Assembly (NCBI RefSeq): GCF_000761445.1
Contig: NZ_KN196470.1
Coordinates: 608,149 to 672,148, forward strand
Length of the DNA stretch: 64,000 bases
DNA from: Oleiagrimonas soli
Lineage (GTDB): Bacteria; Pseudomonadota; Gammaproteobacteria; Xanthomonadales; Rhodanobacteraceae
Reading direction: 5' to 3'
Under the pieces are notes generated by a model that was given only the letters and a program-made list of their open reading frames with translations, did no database searches and had not been told where the DNA came from. Of the stretch, positions 43,417 through 51,731 are shown piece by piece (the stretch's first letter is position 1; every line of letters begins with the position of its first letter). The translations under genes were made by a program, and so were the position numbers.

Positions 43417-43791
43417 ATGAATCTGCGGTTTCTCGACATGGGTATGGCCGGCGTGCTGGAAGCGGCGTTGATCGCGTTCCTGGCCGGCGTGGTGGCATGG
43501 CTGCTGGTGCATGCCCTGGTCGGGCGACGGCTGGGCTGGAGCGCCGGCAAGCAGATCGGCTGGGCCTACCTGCTGACACTGCTCGGCGCTTGCAGCGTGG
43601 ATCTGTGGAATTTGCTGTACATGGGCATCGTGCCGATGCAGTCGCCGGTGACCATCCAGCGCGTGCTGGCGGATATCCACGACCCGGATTTCCTCGGCAC
43701 GCGCGTGGTCGCCGAAGTGGCGACGGCCGGCCTTGGCGTGATGCTCGGCTGGCTGCTGACCTCGGGCCATCTGCGTCGGCGAACGCGCTGA
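43417..43791 (+). CDS. Small membrane protein, unknown function
   Basis: This 124-residue product has three probable membrane segments (about 11-33, 48-69, 100-118). It begins 10 bases after the dienelactone hydrolase stop and is likely the last gene of that unit. I recognise no family. Confidence 0.6.
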   Translation: MNLRFLDMGMAGVLEAALIAFLAGVVAWLLVHALVGRRLGWSAGKQIGWAYLLTLLGACSVDLWNLLYMGIVPMQSPVTIQRVLADIHDPDFLGTRVVAEVATAGLGVMLGWLLTSGHLRRRTR

Positions 43792-43812
43792 CGCAGACGT
43801 CCGTTCGCGAGG

Positions 43813-44352
43813 TCAGGACTGCTTGTAGAGCATCCGACGCAGCGTGTTGTCCTTGCGGCCCCAGTGGTGCCAGAAGGCGGCGACCGCGTGCAGCACGACC
43901 AGCCACAGAAACACGTTGCCGGCCAGTTCGTGGTACTCGCCCAGCTGATGCGAGAAGTTCTTGTCCGGCGACACGAATGTCGGCAGCGGGATGCCGAAGA
44001 AGGCCACCGCATGGTCGCCCGCCTGCATCATCAGCAGGCCGAGGATCGGCTGGATCACGATCAGCGCGTAGAAGACCGCGTGCATGGTGTGGGCCGGGAT
44101 GCGCTGCCACAGCGGCGCGGGCGGCACGATGGCGGGACGTTTGCCGGCCAGGCGCACGATCAGGCGCGGCAGGAACAGGATCAGCACGGCCAGGCCGAAC
44201 TGCATGTGGAAGTACATCATGTTCGAGCGCAGCGCCGAGCCGCGCGGTGCATATTCATGCAGCTCCACGAGGGCCAGCGCGGCGATCACCAGGGTCGCGA
44301 TGAGCCAGTGCAGGTTGCGCAGCCAGAAGCCGTAGCGTGTCGGATTGTTCAT
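43813..44352 (-). CDS. Cytochrome b561-type membrane protein
   Basis: This 179-residue di-haem b-type cytochrome has four membrane helices. Histidines likely to bind haem lie at LRNLHWL near the start, YFHMQFGL, HTMHAVFYALI and GEYHELAGNVFLWLVVLHAVAAFWHHW. This is the bacterial YodB/CybB-type family that oxidises quinol or superoxide. The start at 44352 yields the canonical N-terminus, MNNPTRYGFWLRNLHW; an alternate ATG lies five codons upstream. Confidence 0.9.
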   Translation of the reverse strand: MNNPTRYGFWLRNLHWLIATLVIAALALVELHEYAPRGSALRSNMMYFHMQFGLAVLILFLPRLIVRLAGKRPAIVPPAPLWQRIPAHTMHAVFYALIVIQPILGLLMMQAGDHAVAFFGIPLPTFVSPDKNFSHQLGEYHELAGNVFLWLVVLHAVAAFWHHWGRKDNTLRRMLYKQS

Positions 44353-44592
44353 CGATCGATCTTCCATCGTGGCAGGGTCAACAGACCGTTTTCGGGCAGG
44401 CACGAGTGGCAGGTCGCCGCTGCGCGCGCGTACCGTGGAGTCTACGTAAACGCACGACCGCGCGAAGCGATGACTTCCGGCCGATGCGAGGTGGGTGGGG
44501 ACGGCGTAGCTTCAAGCATGGCAGGACGGACTTTGGCATTGCTTAAGCGCCGTCCGCATGACGCTGACGCGCATTCGCGCGAGGAGACGACA

Positions 44593-44880
44593 ATGATCGA
44601 GCTGTTGGTGGTCGCGGCCGTGATCGGCGCGCTGTGGCTGATCGGTTCTGTGGTCGGCCTGATGTTCAAGCTGGTGTTCGGTCTGGTGGGCGGTGTGTTC
44701 AGCCTGCTGGGCGGTCTGCTGGCACTGGGGGTGGGGCTGATCGTGCTGCCCTTCGCCGTGCTGGCGATGTTGCCGAGCGTGCTGCCGGCGCTGCTGGTGA
44801 TCGGCGTGGTCTGGCTGATCGCGCGTTCCGCCAGCCGTTCGACGCCGGCGCCGGCTGCGCACGGATCCGGTCCCGCGTGA
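44593..44880 (+). CDS. Small hydrophobic membrane protein
   Basis: This 95-residue product has two long glycine/leucine/valine-rich hydrophobic stretches (about 1-55 and 57-78) and a short polar tail. There is no recognisable motif; it resembles phage-shock-type or stress-membrane proteins only in composition. GAGGAGACGACA precedes the ATG. Confidence 0.6.
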   Translation: MIELLVVAAVIGALWLIGSVVGLMFKLVFGLVGGVFSLLGGLLALGVGLIVLPFAVLAMLPSVLPALLVIGVVWLIARSASRSTPAPAAHGSGPA

Positions 44881-44884
44881 ACCA

Positions 44885-44910
44885 CGGGCCGCGTGAAGCC
44901 ACGCGGCCCG
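44885..44910. terminator. Perfect GC stem-loop after the small membrane protein gene
   Basis: An 11-base perfect stem, CGGGCCGCGTG and CACGCGGCCCG with an AAGC loop, starts four bases after the stop codon at 44880. It has no T run. Confidence 0.55.
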
Positions 44911-44925
44911 CCGATGATCTCGGAC

Positions 44926-44957
44926 ACCGCGCCGCCCGGCAGTGGAAGCGGCGCGGT
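44926..44957 (-). terminator. Stem-loop after tonB-like gene
   Basis: A 10-base perfect stem, ACCGCGCCGC and GCGGCGCGGT with a 12-base loop, lies 11 bases past the TonB stop in the leftward direction. Confidence 0.5.
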
Positions 44958-44968
44958 TCGTGCGCGTC

Positions 44969-45643
44969 TCAATGCAGGTTGAACACCACCGGCACGAGGG
45001 CCCAGGCGGCGGTGGTCTGTCCGTTCACCTGTGCCGGCTGGAACAGCCACTTGCGCAGCACCTGCAGGCGCGCGGTGCGATCCAGCAGCGGGTAACCGCT
45101 GCTCTGCGCGATCACCACATGCTGCGGACGCCCCTGCGTGTCGACCAGCACGCGCAGCATGACCGTACCCTGCATGTGGGCGCGACGGGCAGCCGTGGGA
45201 TAGGTCGGCGCGGGAGCGCGCACATAGGCCAGGTCCGCGTGAATGGGGCCGGGCGGCGCCGTTGTCGGCGTGACGGACGGCGCGATGTCGGTGGGCATCG
45301 GCGGCGACACGACCTGCGTTTGCGGCGTGGCCATCGGCGTCGGCGCGACCTGCGGTTTCGGTACAGGCACGGGGATCGGGCGCGCGGTGTGCGTGACGGG
45401 CGTGGGGTGAGGCCGCTTGGGCATGATGACTGGCGGCAACGGCTTGGGCGCGACCTTCGGCTCGGCCTCGATCCAACGCAGCACCGGCGGCGGCTTGATC
45501 GGCGTCCGTTGCAGCATGGGCGCGAGCGGACGCAGGGCCAGCAGCAGCACGGCGGCATTGAGACTGATCGCCGCGCTGATGGCGACGACGCGCGCCATGT
45601 CGGGATGCGGCATGGCGCTGCGTTCGAGAACGTTCGGGGACAT
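44969..45643 (-). CDS. Energy transducer TonB
   Basis: This 224-residue protein has an N-terminal membrane anchor (about 18-40), then a proline-rich arm (about 48-130, many Pro-Lys and Pro-Thr/Val), then a C-terminal TonB domain with APAPTYPTAARRAHMQGTVMLRVLVDTQGRP, VVIAQSSGYPLLDRTARLQVLRKWLFQPAQVNG. It couples the proton motive force to outer-membrane receptors. The exbB/exbD genes are not adjacent, so it is a solitary paralogue rather than the main TonB system. Confidence 0.9.
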   Translation of the reverse strand: MSPNVLERSAMPHPDMARVVAISAAISLNAAVLLLALRPLAPMLQRTPIKPPPVLRWIEAEPKVAPKPLPPVIMPKRPHPTPVTHTARPIPVPVPKPQVAPTPMATPQTQVVSPPMPTDIAPSVTPTTAPPGPIHADLAYVRAPAPTYPTAARRAHMQGTVMLRVLVDTQGRPQHVVIAQSSGYPLLDRTARLQVLRKWLFQPAQVNGQTTAAWALVPVVFNLH

Positions 45644-45825
45644 GGACCACCTCCTTCGCGTGGAAAGCGAATCGCGTGGTGCCGAACACCGTTGCGGTGA
45701 GAATGGCGAGCGGCGTCCGGTTCACCCTGCGCTTCGTGATCCTTGAACGCAGCAACGCGCCGAACGGGGTTAACCCCCGGCCGCAGGGAGGGGGCCATCC
45801 ATCCATCCATCGCGATGGGATGCGG

Positions 45826-46653
45826 TCAGTGTGCGACCAGCAGCGGCAGCGTGCGCTGGCCGAACAGATGGCGCGTGGCGCCGCCCAGCACCAGTTCGGC
45901 CAGGCGCGAGCGGCCCCAGGCGCCCATCACGATCAGATCGGCGTCGTCGTCCCGGGCGCGTGCCTCGATGGCCGGTCCGGAAGCGCCCTCCGGACGGAAC
46001 GGTTCGATGATGGCGGCGATGCCCTGACGGTCCAGCCATTCCTGCAGGTGCAACGTGGGCGGACGCATCGGATCGACGCGCTCGGCATCGTCGCTGCCGT
46101 CAAGGATGCGCACATGCGCCGCGCGGGCGAGCAGGGGGCGTGCGCCGCGCAAGGCCAGCGTGGCTTCGCGGCTGCCGTTCCAGGCGACCAGGATGCGTTC
46201 GCCGCAGGAGGCCTCCTGCGGCAGATCTTCGGGAAGGATCAGTACGGGACAGCGGCAGCCGAACACGCTGCGCGACACCGTGCCGTAGCCGAGCGGGGTG
46301 TCGCGGTGGTCGTCGCAGCGCGCCAGGATGAGCAGTTCGTAGGCGGCGGCCATATGGCACAGCACGCTCGACGCGTCGCCCTGCGCAGCATGCCAACGGC
46401 CCTGCAGATGCAGGACGTCGAGTCGCTGCGCGAACCAGGCGTCGCGCTCGCAGGCGTGTGCGTAGCGGCGCTGCAGGGTGTCCATCTGCATCGGCACCGC
46501 TTCGGGCACGCTGAAGGCGGCCGGCGGCAGCGGCACGATCTCCACGCCATCGAGGTACGCGCCCAGGCGCTGGGCCAGCGCGCCGCCCACGCGCAAGGCG
46601 GTGTCTGCTGCATCGTCCGAACCGATCCTGACCAGCCATTGCATGCTCGACAT
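45826..46653 (-). CDS. Universal stress protein, tandem UspA-like
   Basis: This 275-residue cytoplasmic protein has two Usp-like halves. The first (1-130) is degenerate (WLVRIGSDDAADTALRVGGALAQRLGA). The second carries GERILVAWNGSREATLALRGARPLL and the phosphate-binding GAWGRSRLAELVLGGATRHL (G2xG9xG(S/T)-like). It is used in stress survival, often under O2 limitation. The start ATG at 46653 and M4 are both possible. Confidence 0.87.
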   Translation of the reverse strand: MSSMQWLVRIGSDDAADTALRVGGALAQRLGAYLDGVEIVPLPPAAFSVPEAVPMQMDTLQRRYAHACERDAWFAQRLDVLHLQGRWHAAQGDASSVLCHMAAAYELLILARCDDHRDTPLGYGTVSRSVFGCRCPVLILPEDLPQEASCGERILVAWNGSREATLALRGARPLLARAAHVRILDGSDDAERVDPMRPPTLHLQEWLDRQGIAAIIEPFRPEGASGPAIEARARDDDADLIVMGAWGRSRLAELVLGGATRHLFGQRTLPLLVAH

Positions 46654-46804
46654 GACGCGCGCGCTCCCGAGGGCCTGACAACGACTCTAGACCGATAGGC
46701 GCGGGCTTTCAAAGCCTTGTCGAGCGGGGCGGGCGCATTGCCGTCGCGTTCATGTTCGGGTGCCAGAATGGGGCCTTCCGATCTTTCACAGGGAGCCTAC
46801 CGAG

Positions 46805-47242
46805 ATGCGCAACTGGATGATTCCGACCCTGCTTCTGGCGAGTCTGGCCTTCGCCGCGCCGCACACGGCGCGCGCGGCCGATCTTTCCTGCAAGCTGCAC
46901 TACAACCTGTCCGGTTGGTCGATTTTCTACAAGACGGCCAAGGGCAGTGGCACCGTGACGTGCTCCAACGGACAGAGCGTGCACGTGCGCATCCGTGTCA
47001 AGGGCGGCGGCTTGACGGTCGGCAAGACCGAGGTCCACGACGGCATCGGCAAGTTCACCGGCCTGTCCTCGATCGATCAGGTCTACGGCCACTACGCCAC
47101 GGCCGGCGCGCATGCCGGCGTCGCCGACAAGAGCGCCTCGTCCGGCGTGGTCACCAAGGGCAACGTGTCCCTGGCGCTGGCCGGCAAGGGCCAGGGCTGG
47201 AACCTCGGCGTGGATGCCGGCGCATTCATCATCGAGCGCTGA
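46805..47242 (+). CDS. Exported small protein of unknown function
   Basis: This 145-residue periplasmic protein has a signal peptide ending near ARAAD. Its mature part has Cys (DLSCKL, TVTCSNGQ), alternating strand patterns and repeated glycines (KGGGLTVGKTEVHDGIGKF, AGKGQGWNLGVDAGAF). I do not recognise the family. The frame is open to 46760, but the ATG at 46805 is the start that gives the signal peptide and follows GGGAGCCTACCGAG. Confidence 0.65.
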   Translation: MRNWMIPTLLLASLAFAAPHTARAADLSCKLHYNLSGWSIFYKTAKGSGTVTCSNGQSVHVRIRVKGGGLTVGKTEVHDGIGKFTGLSSIDQVYGHYATAGAHAGVADKSASSGVVTKGNVSLALAGKGQGWNLGVDAGAFIIER

Positions 47243-47359
47243 GAAGCCGGTGCGTGTCCGCGACGTGACGCAGGTCGCGCCGCGGGCGCTCGCAAGTTTC
47301 CGTACGCTCGGGTATGTTGAAGTCGTGCCGCGTCCGGCGCGGCGTTTCGGAGTTCCGTC

Positions 47360-48055
47360 ATGACATCCTCGGCGTCTGCCGCCGCGCTGGACCGCTACAG
47401 TCTCCCCGACGAGATCGCCAGCAGCATCACCCATGGCATCGGCATCCTGCTCAGCATTGCCGGCCTGGTGGTGCTGGTGGCCTTTGCCGCCAAGTACGGC
47501 GAGGCGCGGGCCATCGCGTCCTGCGCCGTGTTCGGCAGCACGCTGGTGCTGCTGTACACCGCGTCCACGGTCTACCACACCACCTCGAGCGTGCAGCATC
47601 CGCGGCCTTCGCCGCGGCTGGAACCGTGGCTGCGCCGGCTCGATCACATCGCCATCTATCTGCTGATTGCCGGCACCTACACGCCGTTCACGCTGCTGGC
47701 GCTGCCGGGGGCGTGGGGCTGGAGCCTGTTCGGCACGGTGTGGGCGCTGGCGGTGATCGGCAGCGTGGTCGAACTGGGTTTCCTGCACGAGGTGCGCTGG
47801 CTGGCGTCGCTGCTGTACATCGCGATGGGCTGGATCGGCCTGGTCGCGATCGGTCCGCTGGTCGAGTACGTCGCCACCGGCGGACTGGTGCTGCTGCTCG
47901 CGGGCGGCATCGCCTACACCCTGGGCGTGCCGTTCTATCTGAGCCGACGCATGCCGTTCAACCACACCATCTGGCATCTGTTCGTGCTGGCCGGCAGCGT
48001 ACTGCACTACCTGGCGGTGTTGCTGTACGTGCTGCCGAACGCGCCGGCAGGCTGA
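47360..48055 (+). CDS. Hemolysin III / PAQR-family membrane protein
   Basis: This 231-residue seven-helix protein has SSITHGIGILLSIAGLVVLV at the start, YTASTVYHTTSSV (first conserved metal His), LDHIAIYLLIAGTYTPFTLL and FNHTIWHLFVLAGSVLHYLAVL (His pair). It matches the YqfA/hemolysin III family; despite the name, hydrolase activity on lipids is suspected rather than haemolysis. The ATG at 47360 gives a complete N-terminus. Confidence 0.92.
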   Translation: MTSSASAAALDRYSLPDEIASSITHGIGILLSIAGLVVLVAFAAKYGEARAIASCAVFGSTLVLLYTASTVYHTTSSVQHPRPSPRLEPWLRRLDHIAIYLLIAGTYTPFTLLALPGAWGWSLFGTVWALAVIGSVVELGFLHEVRWLASLLYIAMGWIGLVAIGPLVEYVATGGLVLLLAGGIAYTLGVPFYLSRRMPFNHTIWHLFVLAGSVLHYLAVLLYVLPNAPAG

Positions 48056-48061
48056 GCGGTT

Positions 48062-48553
48062 TCACCCGAAGATCATTCGGAAACCGAACAGCGCCAGCAT
48101 CACGAACGACAGCACCACCTTGGCCAGCGTGCCCAGCAGCAGACCGACCCAGGTGCCCACGCCGACATGGGTCGAGCGCAGCACGCTGCTGCCGGACATC
48201 AGTTCGCCGGCCAGTGCGCCGATGAACGGCCCCAGCAGCAGGCCGGGCAGGCCGAAGAACAGGCCGACCACGGTGCCGATGGCCGAGCCCCACAGGGCCG
48301 CGGGCGTGGCGCCGACGCGCTTGGCGCCGAACACGCTGGCGACCAGGTCCAGCAACATCGCCAGTGCGCCGATCAGGGCGATGATCAGCAGCCACCAGAA
48401 GCCGACGTGGCGGTAACCGTCCACGCCTGCCGCCAGCCACAGGCCGGCGTAGAGAATCGGAATGCCGGGCAGCGCCGGCAGGATCGCGCCGGCCAGGCCG
48501 ATCACGACCAGCACGCCGGCTAGCACGTAGAGAAGAATGTCGATCCAGGGCAT
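48062..48553 (-). CDS. DUF456-family membrane protein
   Basis: This 163-residue integral membrane protein has four hydrophobic segments. DUF456 features seen are GLAGAILPALPGIPILYAGLWLAA, LDLVASVFGAKRVGATPAALWGSAIGTVVG, and FFGLPGLLLGPFIGALAGEL. Function is unknown. It is convergent with the hemolysin III gene, separated by only 6 bases. Confidence 0.88.
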   Translation of the reverse strand: MPWIDILLYVLAGVLVVIGLAGAILPALPGIPILYAGLWLAAGVDGYRHVGFWWLLIIALIGALAMLLDLVASVFGAKRVGATPAALWGSAIGTVVGLFFGLPGLLLGPFIGALAGELMSGSSVLRSTHVGVGTWVGLLLGTLAKVVLSFVMLALFGFRMIFG

Positions 48554-48618
48554 GCCGTCATGATGCACGTTCCGGCACGGGCTGCCCACCGCCGTTCGAC
48601 ATGGCGGCGGGCGACGGG

Positions 48619-49395
48619 TTACTTCTCGACGAAAGCGCGCTCGATCACGTAGTCGCCGGGCTCGCGCGTGCGCGGCGAGATGCGGAAACCGCGCGCGTCG
48701 AGCAGGGCGCAGGTGTCGTCGAGCATCGACGGACTGCCGCACAGCATCGCGCGGTCCTGGTCCGGGTTCAGCGGCGGCAGGCCGATGGCGTCGGTCAGCG
48801 CGTCGGTCTCGATGGCGGTGGTCAGACGGCCGGTGTGGCGGAACGCCTCGCGCGTCACCGTCGGGTAGTAGATCAGCTGGGCGCGGACCATCTCGCCGAG
48901 GAATTCGTCGGCAGGCAGGTCGTGCTCGATGTAGTGCGCGTAGGCCAAGTCCTCGACCTGGCGCACGCCGTGACACACGATCACCTTCTCGAAACGCTCG
49001 TAGACGTCTGGATCGCGGATCAGGCTGAGGAACGGCGCCAGTCCGGTGCCGGTGCCGAACAGGTACAGGCGCTTGCCCGGCTTCAGGTCGCCCAGCACCA
49101 GAGTGCCGGTCGGCTTGCGGCTGACGATGATCTCGTCGCCGACCTTCATGTGCTGCAGACGCGAGGTCAGGGGGCCGTCCGGTACCTTGATGGAGAAGAA
49201 CTCCAGGTACTCGTCGTAGTGCGCGCTGGCGATCGAGTAGGCGCGCATCAACGGCCGCCCGTCGACCGGCAGGCCGATCATCACGAACTGCCCGCTGATG
49301 AAGCGGAAGCCCGGATCGCGCGTGGTTTTGAAGCTGAAAAGCGAATCGTTCCAGTGGTGCACGTCGAGGACGCGCTCCGTAGCCAGAGCCACCAT
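48619..49395 (-). CDS. fpr: Ferredoxin/flavodoxin-NADP+ reductase
   Basis: This 258-residue FAD enzyme transfers electrons between NADPH and ferredoxin or flavodoxin. It has RAYSIAS for FAD, YLFGTGTGLAPFLSLIRDP for NADP and the C-terminal tail DYVIERAFVEK of the bacterial subclass I Fpr. ATG at 49395 starts MVALATERVLD, the family N-terminus. It is divergent from dusA; the direct repeats at 49457-49491 lie between them. Confidence 0.94.
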   Translation of the reverse strand: MVALATERVLDVHHWNDSLFSFKTTRDPGFRFISGQFVMIGLPVDGRPLMRAYSIASAHYDEYLEFFSIKVPDGPLTSRLQHMKVGDEIIVSRKPTGTLVLGDLKPGKRLYLFGTGTGLAPFLSLIRDPDVYERFEKVIVCHGVRQVEDLAYAHYIEHDLPADEFLGEMVRAQLIYYPTVTREAFRHTGRLTTAIETDALTDAIGLPPLNPDQDRAMLCGSPSMLDDTCALLDARGFRISPRTREPGDYVIERAFVEK

Positions 49396-49456
49396 GCCTT
49401 GATCTCTAAAAAACGTTGGAAAGCGGGACGTCTGCGCGCCGACCCGCGGCGGGGTC

Positions 49457-49491
49457 GGGGTGCGCATGTATCCCGGGGTGCGCATGTATCC
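49457..49491. repeat. Tandem 17-base direct repeat between fpr and dusA
   Basis: GGGGTGCGCATGTATCC occurs at 49457-49473 and again at 49475-49491, an 18-base period with one base between copies. It lies in the 127-base divergent spacer between fpr and dusA and may be a duplicated regulator site or a simple slippage repeat. Confidence 0.65.
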
Positions 49492-49522
49492 TATGCGGCA
49501 CGCAGCATCCCGTATTTCGCCG

Positions 49523-50569
49523 ATGTCCGACATGACCGAAGTCAATTCGACGGCCCCGACTGCCGGCTCCGTGGCCTCGTCGCGGGGCGACGACCACCCC
49601 TGGCGCCTGAGCGTCGCGCCGATGATGGACTGGACCGATCGGCACTGCCGCTACTTCCACCGGCTGCTGTCGCCGCATGCGCGATTGTACACCGAGATGG
49701 TCACCTCGGCCGCGCTGGTACACGGCAACCGCCTGCATCTGCTGGAACACAACCAGGAGGAACACCCGGTCGCGCTGCAGCTCGGCGGCAGCGAACCGGA
49801 CGAGCTGGCGCAGGCCGCGCGCTTCGGCGCCGAGGCAGGTTACGACGAGATCAATCTCAACGTCGGCTGTCCGTCCGACCGCGTGCAGTCGGGCCGTTTC
49901 GGCGCCTGCCTGATGCTGGAGCCGGAACGCGTGGCCGACTGCGTGCGCGCCATGCGCGAAACGGTGCGCGTGCCGGTGACGGTGAAGTGCCGCATCGGCG
50001 TGGACGAACAGGACAGCGAACGCGATCTGCAGCGCTTCACCGAGCGCATGGTCGAGGCCGGCGTCGAGGTGCTGATCGTGCATGCGCGCAAGGCGTGGCT
50101 GCAGGGACTCAGTCCGAAGGAGAACCGCGAGGTGCCGCCGCTCGACTACGGTCGCGTGTACCGGTTGCGCGAAGCCTTTCCGCAGCTCAGCGTGATCATC
50201 AACGGCGGCATCGTCGATGCCGACGCCGTGCAGACACATCTGCAGCACGTCGACGGCGTGATGCTGGGGCGCGCGGCCTATCAACATCCGTGGATCCTGG
50301 CCGAGCTCGACACCCGGTTGTGGGGCACGCCGCGTCCCGACCGCGTGGAACTGCTGCGCCGCATGCGGCCCTACATCGAAGCCGAGATGGCGCGCGGCGG
50401 CCAGCTCAAGCACGTGGTCCGGCACATGCTCGGACTGTTCCACGGCGCGCCCGGCGCACGCCGGTTCCGGCGCGTGCTCAGCGAGGGCGCGCACCGGCCG
50501 GAAGCCGGGTGGGCACTGGTCGAGCAGGCCATCGCCGCACTCGGCCCGGCAGCGCGTGACGCGGCCTGA
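49523..50569 (+). CDS. dusA: tRNA-dihydrouridine(20/20a) synthase DusA
   Basis: This 348-residue flavoprotein reduces U20 in the tRNA D-loop. Signatures are RLSVAPMMDWTDRHCRYFHRL (DusA start), EINLNVGCPSDRVQSGRFGACLM with the catalytic Cys in GCPSD, VTVKCRIGVDEQDS, IVHARKAWLQGLSPKENR and INGGIVDADAV. The start at 49523 precedes a non-conserved extension; a shorter start is possible. Confidence 0.94.
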   Translation: MSDMTEVNSTAPTAGSVASSRGDDHPWRLSVAPMMDWTDRHCRYFHRLLSPHARLYTEMVTSAALVHGNRLHLLEHNQEEHPVALQLGGSEPDELAQAARFGAEAGYDEINLNVGCPSDRVQSGRFGACLMLEPERVADCVRAMRETVRVPVTVKCRIGVDEQDSERDLQRFTERMVEAGVEVLIVHARKAWLQGLSPKENREVPPLDYGRVYRLREAFPQLSVIINGGIVDADAVQTHLQHVDGVMLGRAAYQHPWILAELDTRLWGTPRPDRVELLRRMRPYIEAEMARGGQLKHVVRHMLGLFHGAPGARRFRRVLSEGAHRPEAGWALVEQAIAALGPAARDAA

Positions 50570-50656
50570 AACCGCGGTTCAGCACGAATTCAATGCCGCC
50601 CGTCATGATGGGGGCCAGCATTGATCCGTCCGTACGCATCCCGCAGGGGGTATTTG

Positions 50657-50950
50657 ATGACTGCCAGCGCACGCATTCTGGCCGCTGCACTGTTCTGTTT
50701 CACCGGCGTGGTACTGGCTGCGCAGCACGCGCCCGCGCATGCGCGCGAGGCGAAGCCGCAGGCCAAGGCGCCGTTGACGCTGGAACAGGCGGTCGCGCGC
50801 GTGCAGAATCAGACCGGTGGCAAGGTGCTGAAGGCCGATTCGCGCAATTTCGGCCGGATCGTCGAATACAGGATCAAGGTACTCACGCCCAAGGGGCATG
50901 TGCGCGTGGTGACGCTGCGAAGCGACCAGCGCGTCACGGACTCGAATTGA
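50657..50950 (+). CDS. Exported PepSY-like protein of the PhoPQ operon
   Basis: This 97-residue protein has a signal peptide ending near APAHARE, then a PepSY-type domain, LTLEQAVARVQNQTGGKVLKAD, RIVEYRIKVLTPKGHVRVVTL. PepSY modules often modulate proteases or sensors. It lies 13 bases before phoP on the same strand and is probably the first gene of that operon; a sensory accessory role is inference. AGGGGG lies 7 nt before the ATG at 50657. Confidence 0.85.
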   Translation: MTASARILAAALFCFTGVVLAAQHAPAHAREAKPQAKAPLTLEQAVARVQNQTGGKVLKADSRNFGRIVEYRIKVLTPKGHVRVVTLRSDQRVTDSN

Positions 50951-50963
50951 AGGAGAGACATCC

Positions 50964-51659
50964 ATGCGAATCCTTTTGGTAGAGGATGAGGCGCCGCTGC
51001 GCGAGACGCTGGCGGCGCGGCTGAAGCGCGACGGGTTCGCCGTCGACGCGGCATCCGACGGCGAAGAGGGCCAGTATCTGGGCCGCGAGGTGCCGTTCGA
51101 TCTGGCCATCATCGATCTCGGTCTGCCGAAGATGTCCGGCATGGAGCTGGTCAAGTCGTTGCGCGAGGACGGGCAGCGTTACCCGATCCTGATCCTGACC
51201 GCGCGTTCCAGCTGGCAGGACAAGGTCGAAGGCCTCAAGCACGGCGCCGACGATTACATGATCAAGCCGTTCCACGTCGAGGAACTGCTGGCGCGCATCA
51301 ACGCCCTGGTGCGCCGCGCCAGCGGCTGGTCGCGTCCGGTGCTGGCCTGCGGCCCGGTGCATCTGGACACCACCGCGCAGACCGTCGCGGTCAACGGCAA
51401 GCCGGTCGATCTGACCAGCTACGAATACAAGGTGCTCGAATACCTGATGATGCACGCCGGCGAGCTGGTCTCGAAGGCCGATCTCACCGAACACATCTAC
51501 CAGCAGGATTTCGACCGCGATTCCAACGTGCTCGAAGTCTTCATCGGCCGCCTGCGCCGCAAGCTGGACCCGGACGGCGAGATCAAGCCGATCGAGACCG
51601 TGCGCGGTCGCGGCTATCGTTTCGCGATTCCGCGCGACGAGGTCGAAGAGGACGAATGA
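50964..51659 (+). CDS. phoP: PhoP-type response regulator
   Basis: This 231-residue OmpR/PhoB-class response regulator has a receiver domain (1-115) with D51 in IIDLGLPK as phosphoacceptor and K at LTARSSWQDKVEGL, and a winged helix (about 135-225) with LTSYEYKVLEYLMMHAGELVSK and NVLEVFIGRLRRKL. The order PepSY-phoP-phoQ is that of the Xanthomonadales PhoPQ system, which responds to low Mg2+ and antimicrobial peptides. GGAGAGACATCC precedes the ATG. Confidence 0.93.
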   Translation: MRILLVEDEAPLRETLAARLKRDGFAVDAASDGEEGQYLGREVPFDLAIIDLGLPKMSGMELVKSLREDGQRYPILILTARSSWQDKVEGLKHGADDYMIKPFHVEELLARINALVRRASGWSRPVLACGPVHLDTTAQTVAVNGKPVDLTSYEYKVLEYLMMHAGELVSKADLTEHIYQQDFDRDSNVLEVFIGRLRRKLDPDGEIKPIETVRGRGYRFAIPRDEVEEDE

Positions 51660-51731
51660 CGTCCCCCGCCATCCGCCCGACGGTCCGCGTGCGATGCTGC
51701 GGGGGTGGGCGGCATGGGGCATGATCCAAGC

